Below, piece by piece: positions 53,268 to 62,471 of a stretch of 64,000 nt of DNA. Origin of the DNA: Sphingomonas sp. A2-49. Its GTDB lineage: Bacteria > Pseudomonadota > Alphaproteobacteria > Sphingomonadales > Sphingomonadaceae. The position numbers were made by a program, and so were the translations under genes. Positions within the stretch are counted from its first letter, which is position 1. Each line of letters starts with the position of its first letter. The notes under the pieces were generated by a model, which was given only the letters and a program-made list of their open reading frames with translations, was not told where the DNA came from and made no database searches. Location: the NCBI RefSeq assembly GCF_025548555.1, contig NZ_JAJLPA010000001.1:434001-498000 (forward strand). The letters are read 5' to 3'.

Positions 53268-54508
53268 ACGCCCCCATCCCCGCCCCCAACACGTTTCGCG
53301 CGCAGCCCGACGAGCGCGGCCATTTCGGCGCGTTCGGCGGCCGCTATGTCGCCGAGACGCTGATGCCGCTGATCCTCGATCTGGAGCGCGAATATCGCGC
53401 CGCCAAAGCGGATCCCGCGTTCGCCGCGCAGTTCGACGACCTGATGGAGCATTATGTCGGCCGGCCGAGCCCGCTCTATCACGCCGAACGGCTGAGCGAC
53501 GCGGTACGCGAAGGCCAGCCCGCGGGCATGGGCGCGCAGATCTGGTTCAAGCGCGACGAGCTGAACCATACCGGCGCGCACAAGATCAACAATTGCATCG
53601 GCCAGATCCTGCTCGCGATCCGCATGGGCAAGACGCGGATCATCGCCGAGACGGGCGCCGGCCAGCACGGCGTCGCGACCGCGGCGGTCTGCGCGCGCTT
53701 CGGCTTGCCCTGCGTCATCTACATGGGGGCCAAGGACGTCGAGCGGCAGCAGCCCAACGTGTTCCGCATGAAGCTGCTGGGGGCCGAGGTCCGCCCCGTC
53801 ACCAGCGGTGCGGCGACGCTGTCTGATGCGATGAACGAGGGCCTGCGCGACTGGGTCGCCAACGTCCACGACACCTTCTACATCATCGGCACCGCCGCGG
53901 GCCCGCATCCCTATCCGGAGATGGTACGCGACTTCCAGAGCATCATCGGGCGCGAGGCGCGCGCACAGATGCTCGCCCGCACCGGCCGCCTGCCCGACCT
54001 GCTGGTCGCGGCGATCGGTGGCGGATCGAACGCGATCGGGTTGTTCCACCCCTTCCTCGACGACGCCGACGTCAGCATGCTGGGCGTCGAGGCGGCGGGC
54101 CACGGACTGGACGGCAGCGAACATGCCGCCAGCCTCGCGGGCGGTTTCCCCGGCGTGCTCCACGGCAACAAGACCTATCTGCTCCAGGACGACGACGGCC
54201 AGATCGCGGAGGGGCATTCGATCTCCGCCGGGCTCGACTATCCCGGGATCGGGCCGGAGCATGCCTGGCTGCGCGATATCGGCCGGGTCGAATACACCCA
54301 TGCGACCGACCGGCAGGCGCTCGATGCGTTCCAGCTGCTCTGTCGCACCGAAGGCATCATCCCCGCGCTCGAACCCGCGCACGCGATCGCCGCGGTCGCC
54401 GAGCACGCGCGGACGATGCGCGACGACCAGATCATCCTCGCCAACCTGTGCGGTCGCGGCGACAAGGACATCTTCACCGTCGCCGAGGCGCTGGGGGTGG
54501 CGATATGA
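53264..54508 (+). CDS. trpB: Tryptophan synthase beta chain TrpB
   Basis: A 414-aa PLP enzyme that joins indole and serine. [32 protein letters not shown], the PLP lysine in [30 protein letters not shown], the phosphate loop GGGSNAIG and [16 protein letters not shown] are all present. It is coupled to trpF before it and to a small membrane-protein gene after it (ATGA at 54505). Confidence 0.98.
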   Translation: MNAPIPAPNTFRAQPDERGHFGAFGGRYVAETLMPLILDLEREYRAAKADPAFAAQFDDLMEHYVGRPSPLYHAERLSDAVREGQPAGMGAQIWFKRDELNHTGAHKINNCIGQILLAIRMGKTRIIAETGAGQHGVATAAVCARFGLPCVIYMGAKDVERQQPNVFRMKLLGAEVRPVTSGAATLSDAMNEGLRDWVANVHDTFYIIGTAAGPHPYPEMVRDFQSIIGREARAQMLARTGRLPDLLVAAIGGGSNAIGLFHPFLDDADVSMLGVEAAGHGLDGSEHAASLAGGFPGVLHGNKTYLLQDDDGQIAEGHSISAGLDYPGIGPEHAWLRDIGRVEYTHATDRQALDAFQLLCRTEGIIPALEPAHAIAAVAEHARTMRDDQIILANLCGRGDKDIFTVAEALGVAI

Positions 54509-54702
54509 TCTCCGTCCGCAACCTGCTGACCGGGATCGTACTGGGCGCGATCGTGTCCGTGCTGGTGCGCCAGATCGCCGCGCACGGGCTGGAGGTGCGC
54601 GCCTGGGCGTTCGCGGGAACGCAGACGGGCGAGGCGCTCGTCACCGGCGCGCTGGTCGGCGCGATATCGCAGATGTTCGGCCAGACGCGGGGGCGGCGAT
54701 GA
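54505..54702 (+). CDS. Small membrane protein between trpB and trpA
   Basis: A 65-aa protein starting [20 protein letters not shown], with one clear N-terminal helix (residues 6-26) and a second weaker one (about 43-58: [14 protein letters not shown]). Both ends overlap neighbours by ATGA, so it is translated in strict line with trpB and trpA. I know no function; the same position is occupied by a short unknown gene in related genomes (from memory, not checked). It could help membrane association or be a coupling spacer. Confidence 0.68.
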   Translation: MISVRNLLTGIVLGAIVSVLVRQIAAHGLEVRAWAFAGTQTGEALVTGALVGAISQMFGQTRGRR

Positions 54703-55508
54703 GCCGCCTCTCGGCCGCCTTCGCCGGCGCGCGGCCCGCGCTGGTGACGTTCGTCACGGCGGGCGATCCGACGCCGGGCGCGACGGGCGCGATCCTCGAC
54801 GCCCTGGTCGCGGGCGGCGCCGACGTGATCGAACTCGGCATGCCGTTCACCGACCCGATGGCGGACGGGCCCGCGATCCAGGCGGCGAACATCCGCAGCC
54901 TTGCCGCCGGCACGCGCACCGCCGACATCCTCGCCATCGCCACCGCCTTCCGCGCGCGGCATCCCGCGGTGCCGCTCGTGCTGATGGGCTATGCCAATCC
55001 GATGCTGCGTCGCGGGCCCGACTGGTTCGCGGAGGCCGCCGCCGCCGCCGGGGTCGACGGCGTGATCTGCGTCGATATCCCGCCCGAGGAGGACGATGCG
55101 CTCGGCCCCGAACTGCGCGCGCGCGGCATCGATCCGATCCGGCTGGCGACGCCGACCACCGACGCCGCACGCCTGCCGCAGGTGCTCGATGGCGCATCCG
55201 GCTTTCTCTATTACGTCTCGGTCGCGGGCATCACAGGGCTGCAACAGGCGGCGCAGGGCTCGATCGACCAGGCGGTCGCGCGACTGAAGGCGTCGACCGA
55301 CCTCCCCGTCGCGGTCGGATTCGGGGTGCGCACGCCCGCGCAGGCGGCGGCGATCGGCGCGGTCGCCGACGGCGTGGTGGTGGGGTCGGCGATCGTCGAA
55401 CTCGTCGCGCGCCACGGTGCCGATGCACCCGACGCCGTCCGCACCTATGTCCGGTCGCTGAGCGATGCCCTGCCGCATCGACCGTCCACGCCAGAGGGTA
55501 ACGCATGA
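54699..55508 (+). CDS. trpA: Tryptophan synthase alpha chain TrpA
   Basis: A 269-aa TIM-barrel that releases indole from indole-3-glycerol phosphate for TrpB. The catalytic Glu is in [20 protein letters not shown], the Asp in [13 protein letters not shown], and [13 protein letters not shown] and [13 protein letters not shown] form the phosphate site. The ATG overlaps the small membrane-protein gene; the stop overlaps accD. Confidence 0.97.
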   Translation: MSRLSAAFAGARPALVTFVTAGDPTPGATGAILDALVAGGADVIELGMPFTDPMADGPAIQAANIRSLAAGTRTADILAIATAFRARHPAVPLVLMGYANPMLRRGPDWFAEAAAAAGVDGVICVDIPPEEDDALGPELRARGIDPIRLATPTTDAARLPQVLDGASGFLYYVSVAGITGLQQAAQGSIDQAVARLKASTDLPVAVGFGVRTPAQAAAIGAVADGVVVGSAIVELVARHGADAPDAVRTYVRSLSDALPHRPSTPEGNA

Positions 55509-56362
55509 GCTGGATCACCAACGTTCGCAACGCCTTGCCGTTCGTCGCCAAGCGGGAATCGTCGGACGAGAATCTGTGGCACAAGTGTAAGGGCTGCGGC
55601 CAGATGATCTTCACGCGTGAGCTCGAGGAGAATCTGTACGTCTGCCCCAAGTGCGACCATCACGAGCGGATCGGCCCCAAGGACCGCTTCCGCCAGATCC
55701 TCGACGAGGGCAGCTGCAGCGAATTGCCGTCGCCCAGGGTCCCCGAGGACCCGCTCAAGTTCCGCGATTCGAAGCGCTATACCGACCGGCTGAAGGCGGC
55801 ACGCACGTCGGCGCAGGAGCAGGATGCGCTCATCAACGCGCGGGGCACGATCCTGGGGCGGCGCGTGGTGATGGGCGTACAGGACTTCGGCTTCATGGGC
55901 GGATCGATGGGCCTCGCGGTCGGCGAGGCCTTCGTCCGCGGGGTCGAGGCGGCGATCGCCGACAAGGTGCCCTATGTGATCTTCACCGCCGCGGGCGGGG
56001 CGCGCATGCAGGAGGGCATCCTCAGCCTGATGCAGATGCCGCGCAGCACCGTGGCGATCCAGATGCTGCACGACGCGGGCCAGCCCTATGTCGTCGTGCT
56101 GACCGACCCGACGACGGGCGGCGTCACCGCCAGCTATGCGATGCTGGGCGACGTTCAGATCTCCGAACCGGGCGCGCTGATCGGCTTCGCCGGGCAGCGG
56201 GTGATCGAGAGCACGATCCGCGAAAAGCTGCCCGAGGGATTCCAGCGGGCGGAATATCTGCTCGATCACGGCATGCTCGACATGGTCGTGCACCGCCGGG
56301 ACCTGCGCGAGCAGCTGGCGACGGTCATCGGCTATCTGACCGCGGCGCGCGCCGCGGCCTGA
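55505..56362 (+). CDS. accD: Acetyl-CoA carboxylase carboxyltransferase subunit beta AccD
   Basis: A 285-aa subunit, partner of AccA (29304-30251). The N-terminal zinc ribbon [20 protein letters not shown] then YVCPKCDHH and the crotonase-like core ([48 protein letters not shown]) are diagnostic. It overlaps trpA (ATGA) and precedes folC, a gene order widely kept in alphaproteobacteria. Confidence 0.98.
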   Translation: MSWITNVRNALPFVAKRESSDENLWHKCKGCGQMIFTRELEENLYVCPKCDHHERIGPKDRFRQILDEGSCSELPSPRVPEDPLKFRDSKRYTDRLKAARTSAQEQDALINARGTILGRRVVMGVQDFGFMGGSMGLAVGEAFVRGVEAAIADKVPYVIFTAAGGARMQEGILSLMQMPRSTVAIQMLHDAGQPYVVVLTDPTTGGVTASYAMLGDVQISEPGALIGFAGQRVIESTIREKLPEGFQRAEYLLDHGMLDMVVHRRDLREQLATVIGYLTAARAAA

Positions 56363-56429
56363 TCGCGGTTCGCGCCGGCCGTCGTTTCCGTCGCGCCGTC
56401 GCAACCGCTGGGGTGAGAAATCGCTGACG

Positions 56430-57743
56430 ATGCCGGACCATGCCACCTCGTCCGACCCTGCGGTGCAGGCGCAGCTCGACCGGCTGTGGGCGCTGTCCCC
56501 CGGTGCCGACGTGCTCGGGCTGGAGCGGATCACGCGCCTGCTCGCGCGGCTGGGCGATCCGCACCTGTCGCTGCCGCCGGTGTTCCACGTCGCCGGCACC
56601 AACGGCAAGGGATCGACCTGTGCCTTCCTGCGCGCGGCGATCGAGGCGGCGGGCCATTCGGTGCACGTCTTTTCCAGCCCGCATCTGGTGCGGTTCAACG
56701 AACGCATCCGCATCGCCGGGCGGCTGGCCGATGATGCGACGCTGGCTGCCTTGCTGGAGGAAGTGCTCGACCGCAGCGACGGGATCGGCGCGAGCTTCTT
56801 CGAGGTGACGACCGCGGCGGCCTTCCTCGCCTTCGCCCGCACGCCCGCCGCCGCCGCGATCGTCGAGGTGGGGCTCGGCGGCCGGCTCGACGCGACCAAC
56901 GTCCTTGTCCGGCCCGCCGCGACCGGCATCGCCGCGCTGGGGATGGATCACGAGGCGTTCCTCGGCAACCGCCTCGCCGACATCGCGGCGGAAAAGGCGG
57001 GAATCGCCAAGCGCGACGTGCCGCTGGTGACGATGAACTATCCCGTGGCGCTGCGCCGCCGCATCGCCGATGTCGCGGCCGGGGCAGGCGCGCCGGTGAT
57101 CGCGCGCAACGCCGACTGGTGGAGCGAAACCGCGCGCACGACGATGCGCTATCGCGACGCGGGGTTTTCGGTGGTCAGCCACCGCCCGCGACTGGTTGGC
57201 CCGCACCAGTCGCGCAACCTGGCGCTGGCGATCGCGATGCTGCGCCATCAGGGTGCGGTGACGGTGCCGGAGGCCGCGTTGCGCGCCGCGGCGGACTGGG
57301 CGCGCTGGCCGGCACGCATGCAGCGGCTCGGACGCGGGCCGTTGCGGGACCGATTGCCCGACGATGCCGAATTATGGCTGGACGGCGCGCACAACCCGTC
57401 CGCGGCCCAGCCCGTCGCGCGTGCGCTGCGCGACATCGCGAGGGGGCGGCACGTCACGCTGGTGATCGGCATGCTCGCCAACAAGGATGCGACCGGCGTC
57501 CTGCGCATATTGGCGCCCTCGCTGGCGCGGGTGATCGCGGTGCCCGTGGCGGGTCACCAGCCGCATGACCCGGCGACGCTGGCGCGCATCGCCGCCGAAC
57601 TGAGCGTTGCCGCGGAGATCGCGGACGCGCTGCCCGACGCGGTCGATCGCGCGGCGGCAGGCGGTGCGGAGGTCGTCCTCATCGCCGGATCGCTATACCT
57701 CGCGGGCGAAGCGCTCGCGCTGAACGACGAGGCGCCGGACTGA
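56430..57743 (+). CDS. folC: Folylpolyglutamate synthase / dihydrofolate synthase FolC
   Basis: A 437-aa Mur-ligase-fold enzyme that adds glutamate to dihydropteroate or folates. FHVAGTNGKGSTCAFLRAAI is the P-loop; HVFSSPHLVRFNERIRI, VEVGLGGRLDATNV, GMDHEAFLG and LDGAHNPSAAQPVARAL complete the family set. It ends the trp-acc-fol run. Confidence 0.96.
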   Translation: MPDHATSSDPAVQAQLDRLWALSPGADVLGLERITRLLARLGDPHLSLPPVFHVAGTNGKGSTCAFLRAAIEAAGHSVHVFSSPHLVRFNERIRIAGRLADDATLAALLEEVLDRSDGIGASFFEVTTAAAFLAFARTPAAAAIVEVGLGGRLDATNVLVRPAATGIAALGMDHEAFLGNRLADIAAEKAGIAKRDVPLVTMNYPVALRRRIADVAAGAGAPVIARNADWWSETARTTMRYRDAGFSVVSHRPRLVGPHQSRNLALAIAMLRHQGAVTVPEAALRAAADWARWPARMQRLGRGPLRDRLPDDAELWLDGAHNPSAAQPVARALRDIARGRHVTLVIGMLANKDATGVLRILAPSLARVIAVPVAGHQPHDPATLARIAAELSVAAEIADALPDAVDRAAAGGAEVVLIAGSLYLAGEALALNDEAPD

Positions 57744-57749
57744 GCATTA

Positions 57750-57768
57750 ATTGCGATTGACTTGCAAT
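57750..57768. promoter_or_regulatory. Putative Fur box upstream of the DUF6628 gene
   Basis: ATTGCGATTGACTTGCAAT is a 19-bp sequence with perfect ATTGC...GCAAT ends. It agrees at 16 of 19 positions with the ATTGCGAATGATTCGCAAT type of Fur-binding site that I recall from alphaproteobacteria. It lies 43 bases before the start of the next gene, where a promoter is expected. Iron regulation is an inference. Confidence 0.5.
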
Positions 57769-57811
57769 AGCGCATTTCCGATGGTCGCCGGCGCACCCTG
57801 GAGTCGCCGAC

Positions 57812-58240
57812 ATGACCGATCTAACCGCCACGATCGCCGCCCTTCCCCACGCTCTTCCCGCCTGCCCCAATGCGGGGATCGCCCTGTTCGCGCTGCGCCG
57901 GATGGGGGCGCACGGCCTGCATGACGCGCGGGCCAGCCACGTCTTCCTGACCGTCTTCGGCGCGGATTTCCGCCGGCCGCTGGTGCTGATGCGCGCGCTG
58001 ATGGCGCAACTGGCGGAGGCTGCGGCCGGCACGATCGCGATCGCGCCATGTTGCTGCGCCCGGATGACCCCGGCGGAACGGACGATGCTGACCATCCTGT
58101 CCCGCGTGGACACCGCGCCCGACCTCGCGCGCCTGCTGCTGACCGACCTGCTCGGCGTGCGCCGGGTCGATGCGGTGCTGGCGAGCGTCGCCGTCGTCGC
58201 CGCCGCCTTCGCCGACGAGGGGCGGCCGATCTGCGGCTAG
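57812..58240 (+). CDS. DUF6628 family protein
   Basis: A 142-aa protein, mostly helical and Ala/Leu-rich. [40 protein letters not shown] and the cluster APCCCARMTPAE, with three adjacent cysteines, match a sphingomonad family I recall as DUF6628. The function is unknown. The Cys triplet could bind metal, and the Fur-like site in front suggests a link to iron. ATG 57812 is the only plausible start. It converges with ampG with an 7-base gap. Confidence 0.75.
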   Translation: MTDLTATIAALPHALPACPNAGIALFALRRMGAHGLHDARASHVFLTVFGADFRRPLVLMRALMAQLAEAAAGTIAIAPCCCARMTPAERTMLTILSRVDTAPDLARLLLTDLLGVRRVDAVLASVAVVAAAFADEGRPICG

Positions 58241-58247
58241 GGCGCCC

Positions 58248-59582
58248 CTATGCCTCGACCGACCCCGGCTGGCGGATCGTCGCCACCACGAAGCCGCGCC
58301 GCCACAGCACCCACAGCAGGATCAGGCCCGGCAGCGCCACGACCATCGTCAGCATCCAGAACCCCGGCCAGCCCAGCGCCTCGGCGGCATAGCCCGAAGG
58401 CGTCGACAGCCACGTCCGTCCCATCGCCGCGAAGGACGACAACAAGGCGAATTGCGTCGCGGTATAGGCGAGGTTCGACAGGCCGGACAGATAGGTGACG
58501 AACACCGTCAGGCCGATGCCGCTCGTCACCTGCTCGGTCGCCACCGCGATCGTCAGCCACAGCGTCGAATGCCCATGCCAGGCGAGGATGACGAAGGCGA
58601 AGTTGCTGACCATCATCAGCACGCCGGACACGAACAATGCCCGCCCCATGCCGAGCCACGCCATGAACGGCGCCGCCAGCGCGGTGCCGACGATCAGCCC
58701 CCAGAAGCCGACGACCTTGTTGATCGCCAGGAATTCGCCGTCGCTGAAGCCCAAGTCGACGATCATCGGGTTGAGCATCACCTGCCCCATCGCATCACCC
58801 AGCTTGTAGATCAGGACGAAGAGCAGGATCAGCATCGCACCGCGGCGTCCGAAGAATTCGCGGAACGGGCCGACGACGGTATCGGCAAGCCACGCACCCA
58901 TGCCGCGATCGCCGATCGTCGTCAGTGCCCGCTCGTGCAGCCCGGGGCCGGCCATCAACGCCGCAACGACCGCGGGCAGGACGCACAGGCCGGTCAGGCC
59001 ATAGCCCAGCGCCCAGCCAAGGTTCAGCCCCTGCGGCGACGCGACCGCGATCGTGCCGACGCCGGCCGCGAAATTGCCCAGCCGATAGCCGAACTGGTTG
59101 TTCGCGGTGCCATGGGGCAGTTCCGCCTCCGGCAGGATCTCGATACGATAGGCGTCGATCACGATATCCTGCGTTGCCGACAGGAACGCGGTGACGATCG
59201 CCCAGAAGGCGAACAGTCCCAGGTGCCGCGCCGGATCGCTGGAGCCCAGCATCCAGACCGCGCCGAACAGCAGCGCCTGAATCAGGAACAGCCACGCCCG
59301 TCGCTGGCCGAACAGCCCGGCGAGTAGCGGCAGCCGGACGCGATCGATGAACGGCGCCCACAGGAACTTGAGGGTATAGGGCGTCGTCAGTCCGACGGCG
59401 AACCCGATCGTCTTCTTGTCGATGCCCTCCCGCGCGAGCCAGAAGGTCATCGTGCCGAGCAGCAGGGTCAGCGGAAAGCCGCTCGATATGCCCAGCGCGA
59501 GCGCCGCGAGCGGCCGCGGGCGCAGATAGGGCGCGAGCGTCGCGAGGAAGCCGGATCGTTGGTCGGTGCGCGTGTCGGACAT
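58248..59582 (-). CDS. ampG: AmpG family muropeptide MFS transporter
   Basis: A 444-aa membrane protein with about 12-14 helices. PRPLAALALGISSGFPLTLL, TIGFAVGLTTPYTLKFLWAP, ATQDIVIDAYRIEILPEAE and LGDAMGQVMLNPMIVDLGFS are AmpG hallmarks. AmpG imports GlcNAc-anhydroMurNAc peptides for cell-wall recycling and, where AmpR/AmpC exist, for beta-lactamase induction. No such genes are in the window. Confidence 0.93.
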   Translation of the reverse strand: MSDTRTDQRSGFLATLAPYLRPRPLAALALGISSGFPLTLLLGTMTFWLAREGIDKKTIGFAVGLTTPYTLKFLWAPFIDRVRLPLLAGLFGQRRAWLFLIQALLFGAVWMLGSSDPARHLGLFAFWAIVTAFLSATQDIVIDAYRIEILPEAELPHGTANNQFGYRLGNFAAGVGTIAVASPQGLNLGWALGYGLTGLCVLPAVVAALMAGPGLHERALTTIGDRGMGAWLADTVVGPFREFFGRRGAMLILLFVLIYKLGDAMGQVMLNPMIVDLGFSDGEFLAINKVVGFWGLIVGTALAAPFMAWLGMGRALFVSGVLMMVSNFAFVILAWHGHSTLWLTIAVATEQVTSGIGLTVFVTYLSGLSNLAYTATQFALLSSFAAMGRTWLSTPSGYAAEALGWPGFWMLTMVVALPGLILLWVLWRRGFVVATIRQPGSVEA

Positions 59583-59633
59583 CGGCCGACCATAGCGCGA
59601 AGCCCGGCGGGGGAAAGACGCTACGGCGGCGCG

Positions 59634-60068
59634 TCAGCCCGCGGGCGGCGCGAACAACCGGAACCCGGTCGGCAGGCGCCGGGGCTTGCGTCCCGCGATC
59701 TGTGCCTCGATCGCCTCGATCGCGCCGATCAGGTCGCGCTGCTGATAGGGCTTGTCGAGGCAGCCGGCAGCGAGCTCTTCCGCCTCGCCCGGGAAATTGC
59801 CGGTGACGAACAGCACCGGTACGCCGGCACCACGCGCCGCACGCGCGACGTCGAGGCCCGATCCGTCGGCCAGCCGCACGTCGACCAGCACGAGGTCGAT
59901 CTCCGCCGTCGATCCCAGCACCGCGACGGCATCGGCCACGCGATCCACCGTCGCGACGATCTCATAGGATGCGTCGGTCAGCAGATGCTCGGTATCGAAC
60001 GCGATCAGCGGCTCGTCCTCGACGACGAGCAGGCGCACGATCAGCCGCTTCTTCCTCCCGAACAGCAT
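59634..60068 (-). CDS. Single-domain response regulator
   Basis: A 144-aa receiver protein. The acidic pocket is in LLVVEDEPLIAFDTEH, the phospho-acceptor Asp in LVLVDVRLADGSGLDV, the Thr in VLFVTGNFP and the Lys in GCLDKPYQQRDL. There is no output domain. The ending and Phe/Asn switch features resemble receivers of the PhyR/FixJ-associated group used in general stress or cell-cycle signalling; the partner kinase is not in the window. ATG 60068 starts the conserved part. It is divergent from the pseudouridine synthase gene. Confidence 0.9.
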   Translation of the reverse strand: MLFGRKKRLIVRLLVVEDEPLIAFDTEHLLTDASYEIVATVDRVADAVAVLGSTAEIDLVLVDVRLADGSGLDVARAARGAGVPVLFVTGNFPGEAEELAAGCLDKPYQQRDLIGAIEAIEAQIAGRKPRRLPTGFRLFAPPAG

Positions 60069-60181
60069 CAGCCCGCTCCCCGGCGCACGAAGATTGTTAC
60101 GCCTCCGCGACATAACGCGCGCGGACGGCTTCGGGCGCAAATATTTTCGCCTGCGCGACGAATGCGCGGTATGGGCGCGGG

Positions 60182-61558
60182 ATGGCCCAGACCCAAGAAC
60201 CCCGCACCGGCGACCGGATCGCCAAATTGCTCGCCCGCGCCGGCGTGGCCAGCCGGCGCGAGGTGGAGCGGATGATCGACGAAGGCCGCGTCGCGCTGAA
60301 CGGCAAGGTGCTCGACACGCCGGCCACCGTGCTGAAGTCGTTGCAGGGCGTGACCGTCGACGGCCAGCCCGTGGCGCTGCCCGAACCGACGCGGTTGTTC
60401 CTGTATCACAAGCCGACCGGGCTGCTGGTGACCGAGCGCGACCCCAAGGGGCGCACCACGATCTACGACCGGTTGCCGCACGACCTGCCGCGGCTGGTGC
60501 CGGTCGGGCGGCTCGACCTCAACACCGAGGGGCTGCTGTTGCTCACCACCGACGGCGGCTTCAAGCGGCAGCTCGAGCTGCCCTCGACGGGGGTGGAGCG
60601 CAGCTATCGCGCGCGCGCCTACGGCAACGTCACGCAGCAGCAGCTCGAGGCGCTGGCCGAGGGCGTGGAGATCGAGGGCATCCGCTATGGTTCGATCGAC
60701 GCCAATATCGAACGGCGCACCGGCGCCAACGTCTGGATCGAGATCACGATCACCGAGGGCAAGAACCGTGAGGTGCGGCGGGTGCTCGAACATCTGGGTT
60801 TGCAGGTCAGCCGGCTGATCCGCACCCGCTACGGCCCGTTCGTGCTCGGCGATCTGCCGGTCGGCGGCGTCGGCGAGGTCAAGCAGCATGAGGTGGTGGC
60901 GTTCCGCCGCACGCTGAAGGGCGGAGCCCCCGACGAACCGCCGATGCCGGATGGACCGCGCGACGGCTTCCGCACCGCACCGACGGTCGACCGGACCGCC
61001 CGCGTGCGCACCCGGGCCGACGCGCCGGTGCCACAGGAACGCCCGGCACGCCCCCGCGTCGAGCCGGAGGGCCGCCGTGGCGCGCGACCGGCACGGGCCA
61101 CCGCCGCCGTCCGGCCGCCGCGGGCCGACCGCGCCGAGGGGCGACCGGCCGGCGCGGGCCGCAGCGACGATCGCGCCGAACGTCCTGCCCGGAGCGGCAG
61201 CGGCTTCGCCGGCCGCAGCAATCGCGGCGAGACCCGCACCGTCGCGGCGCCGCGAAGCGACGAGCGCGGCAAGCCCGGCGGCGACCGCAGCCGCACCGGC
61301 GATCGTCCTGCGCGTGCCGGCGCGGCGACGGCGGACCCGCGCGGCGATCGCGGGGCAGGCCGCGCGGCATTCGCCGCGCGCGCCGACGAGCGGTCGCGGG
61401 GCGGGTCGAGGGCCGAACGCGGCGATGACCGCCCCGCCCGTCCGCCACGCGGCAACGCCCCGACGAAGGGCCCGGCCGGCGGTCGCGGGTCGCCGCGCCC
61501 GAACTCACCGGGCGGGTCGCGCCCGACCGGGGCCGGGCCGAAGGGCCGGCGGCCATGA
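60182..61558 (+). CDS. rluB: 23S rRNA pseudouridine synthase (RluB-like) with a long RG-rich tail
   Basis: A 458-aa protein. Residues 10-60 form an S4 RNA-binding domain (DRIAKLLARAGVASRREVER). Residues 68-240 form the synthase domain with the catalytic Asp112 in GRLDLNTEGLLLLT and KNREVRRVLEHLGL. The last ~210 residues are a disordered, Arg/Gly/Ala/Pro-rich tail with many GDR, GGR and RPAR units. This resembles RNA-binding RGG tails and is far longer than in E. coli RluB (about 290 aa). RluB modifies U2605 of 23S rRNA; RluE/RluF specificity cannot be excluded. The stop overlaps rsmD. Confidence 0.9.
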   Translation: MAQTQEPRTGDRIAKLLARAGVASRREVERMIDEGRVALNGKVLDTPATVLKSLQGVTVDGQPVALPEPTRLFLYHKPTGLLVTERDPKGRTTIYDRLPHDLPRLVPVGRLDLNTEGLLLLTTDGGFKRQLELPSTGVERSYRARAYGNVTQQQLEALAEGVEIEGIRYGSIDANIERRTGANVWIEITITEGKNREVRRVLEHLGLQVSRLIRTRYGPFVLGDLPVGGVGEVKQHEVVAFRRTLKGGAPDEPPMPDGPRDGFRTAPTVDRTARVRTRADAPVPQERPARPRVEPEGRRGARPARATAAVRPPRADRAEGRPAGAGRSDDRAERPARSGSGFAGRSNRGETRTVAAPRSDERGKPGGDRSRTGDRPARAGAATADPRGDRGAGRAAFAARADERSRGGSRAERGDDRPARPPRGNAPTKGPAGGRGSPRPNSPGGSRPTGAGPKGRRP

Positions 61559-62091
61559 GGGTCGTCGCCGGGCAATGGCGCGGGCGCCCGCTGCTGGCGC
61601 CGAAGGGCGATGCGACCCGCCCCACCGCCGACCGTACGCGCGAGGCGCTGTTTTCGATGCTGACCAGCCGGCTGGGCAGTTTCGACGGGCTGGCGGTCGC
61701 CGACCTGTTCGCCGGTTCGGGCGCGCTCGGGATCGAGGCGCTGTCGCGCGGTGCCGCATCCTGCCTGTTCGTCGAACAGGACGGCGCGGCGCTGGACGCG
61801 CTCAAGGCCAACCTCGCCAGGCTCGGCACGCGCGCCGACGTGCGCGCGGGGTCGGTCATGGCGCTGGGCCCGGCGCCGCGCGCGCTCGACCTCATCATGA
61901 TGGACCCGCCCTATGGCACCGGTGCGGGGCTGGTCGCGCTCGACAAGCTCGCGCGGCTCGGCTGGACGGGCCCGGCAACCTGGGTGAGCATCGAGACGGC
62001 GAAGGCCGAAGAGGTCGCGCCCGCGGGTTTTGTCGTCGACGTCAGCCGCGTCCACGGCAAGGCGCGCGTGACGCTGCTGCGCCCGGCCTGA
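61555..62091 (+). CDS. rsmD: 16S rRNA (guanine(966)-N(2))-methyltransferase RsmD
   Basis: A 178-aa SAM-dependent methyltransferase. MRVVAGQWRGRPLLAPKGDA, RPTADRTREALFSML, VADLFAGSGALGIEALSRGA and the N2-guanine motif MMDPPYGTG are diagnostic. It is coupled to the RluB-like gene (ATGA at 61555-61558), so two rRNA modification enzymes are made together. Confidence 0.96.
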   Translation: MRVVAGQWRGRPLLAPKGDATRPTADRTREALFSMLTSRLGSFDGLAVADLFAGSGALGIEALSRGAASCLFVEQDGAALDALKANLARLGTRADVRAGSVMALGPAPRALDLIMMDPPYGTGAGLVALDKLARLGWTGPATWVSIETAKAEEVAPAGFVVDVSRVHGKARVTLLRPA

Positions 62092-62174
62092 CGCAAGCCG
62101 CTTTCCACGCCGGCTTTTCTTCGTCGCCGCGGTGGGGCACGATCGCGGTGACCAGCGGAAGGACGGCGATCGAG

Positions 62175-62471
62175 ATGGCACGCGACGACGACGGGGCTTC
62201 GGCCGAACCGCGCCCCGAGGCTCGCAACCGTGCCGGCGCGGTGATCGGCTGGGTCCACCACCCCCTGCCCCACGGCATCGCGCTGGAGGTGCAGACCGCG
62301 GCCTCGGCGGCGGCGCTCGACGACGGGCGGGTGGATACGACGCGGCTGGTGCTGACCCGCAACCAGGCGTTGCTGCTGGCCAGCTTCCTGCTGCGCGTCA
62401 CCGGCCATACCGCCGACGACGTGCCCGACGCCCGCCGCCCGGCGTGGCGGCGCTGGTTCAGTCGGCGCTAG
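62175..62471 (+). CDS. Conserved small protein of unknown function (98 aa)
   Basis: Starts MARDDDGASAEPRPEARNRA, then a compact segment AGAVIGWVHHPLPHGIALEV and TTRLVLTRNQALLLASFLLR, ending with a basic tail RRPAWRRWFSRR. It is not membrane-spanning; the basic end could bind nucleic acid or membrane lipid. No family is recognised. It lies 83 bases after rsmD and overlaps the end of the convergent MFS gene by 14 bases. Confidence 0.62.
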   Translation: MARDDDGASAEPRPEARNRAGAVIGWVHHPLPHGIALEVQTAASAAALDDGRVDTTRLVLTRNQALLLASFLLRVTGHTADDVPDARRPAWRRWFSRR

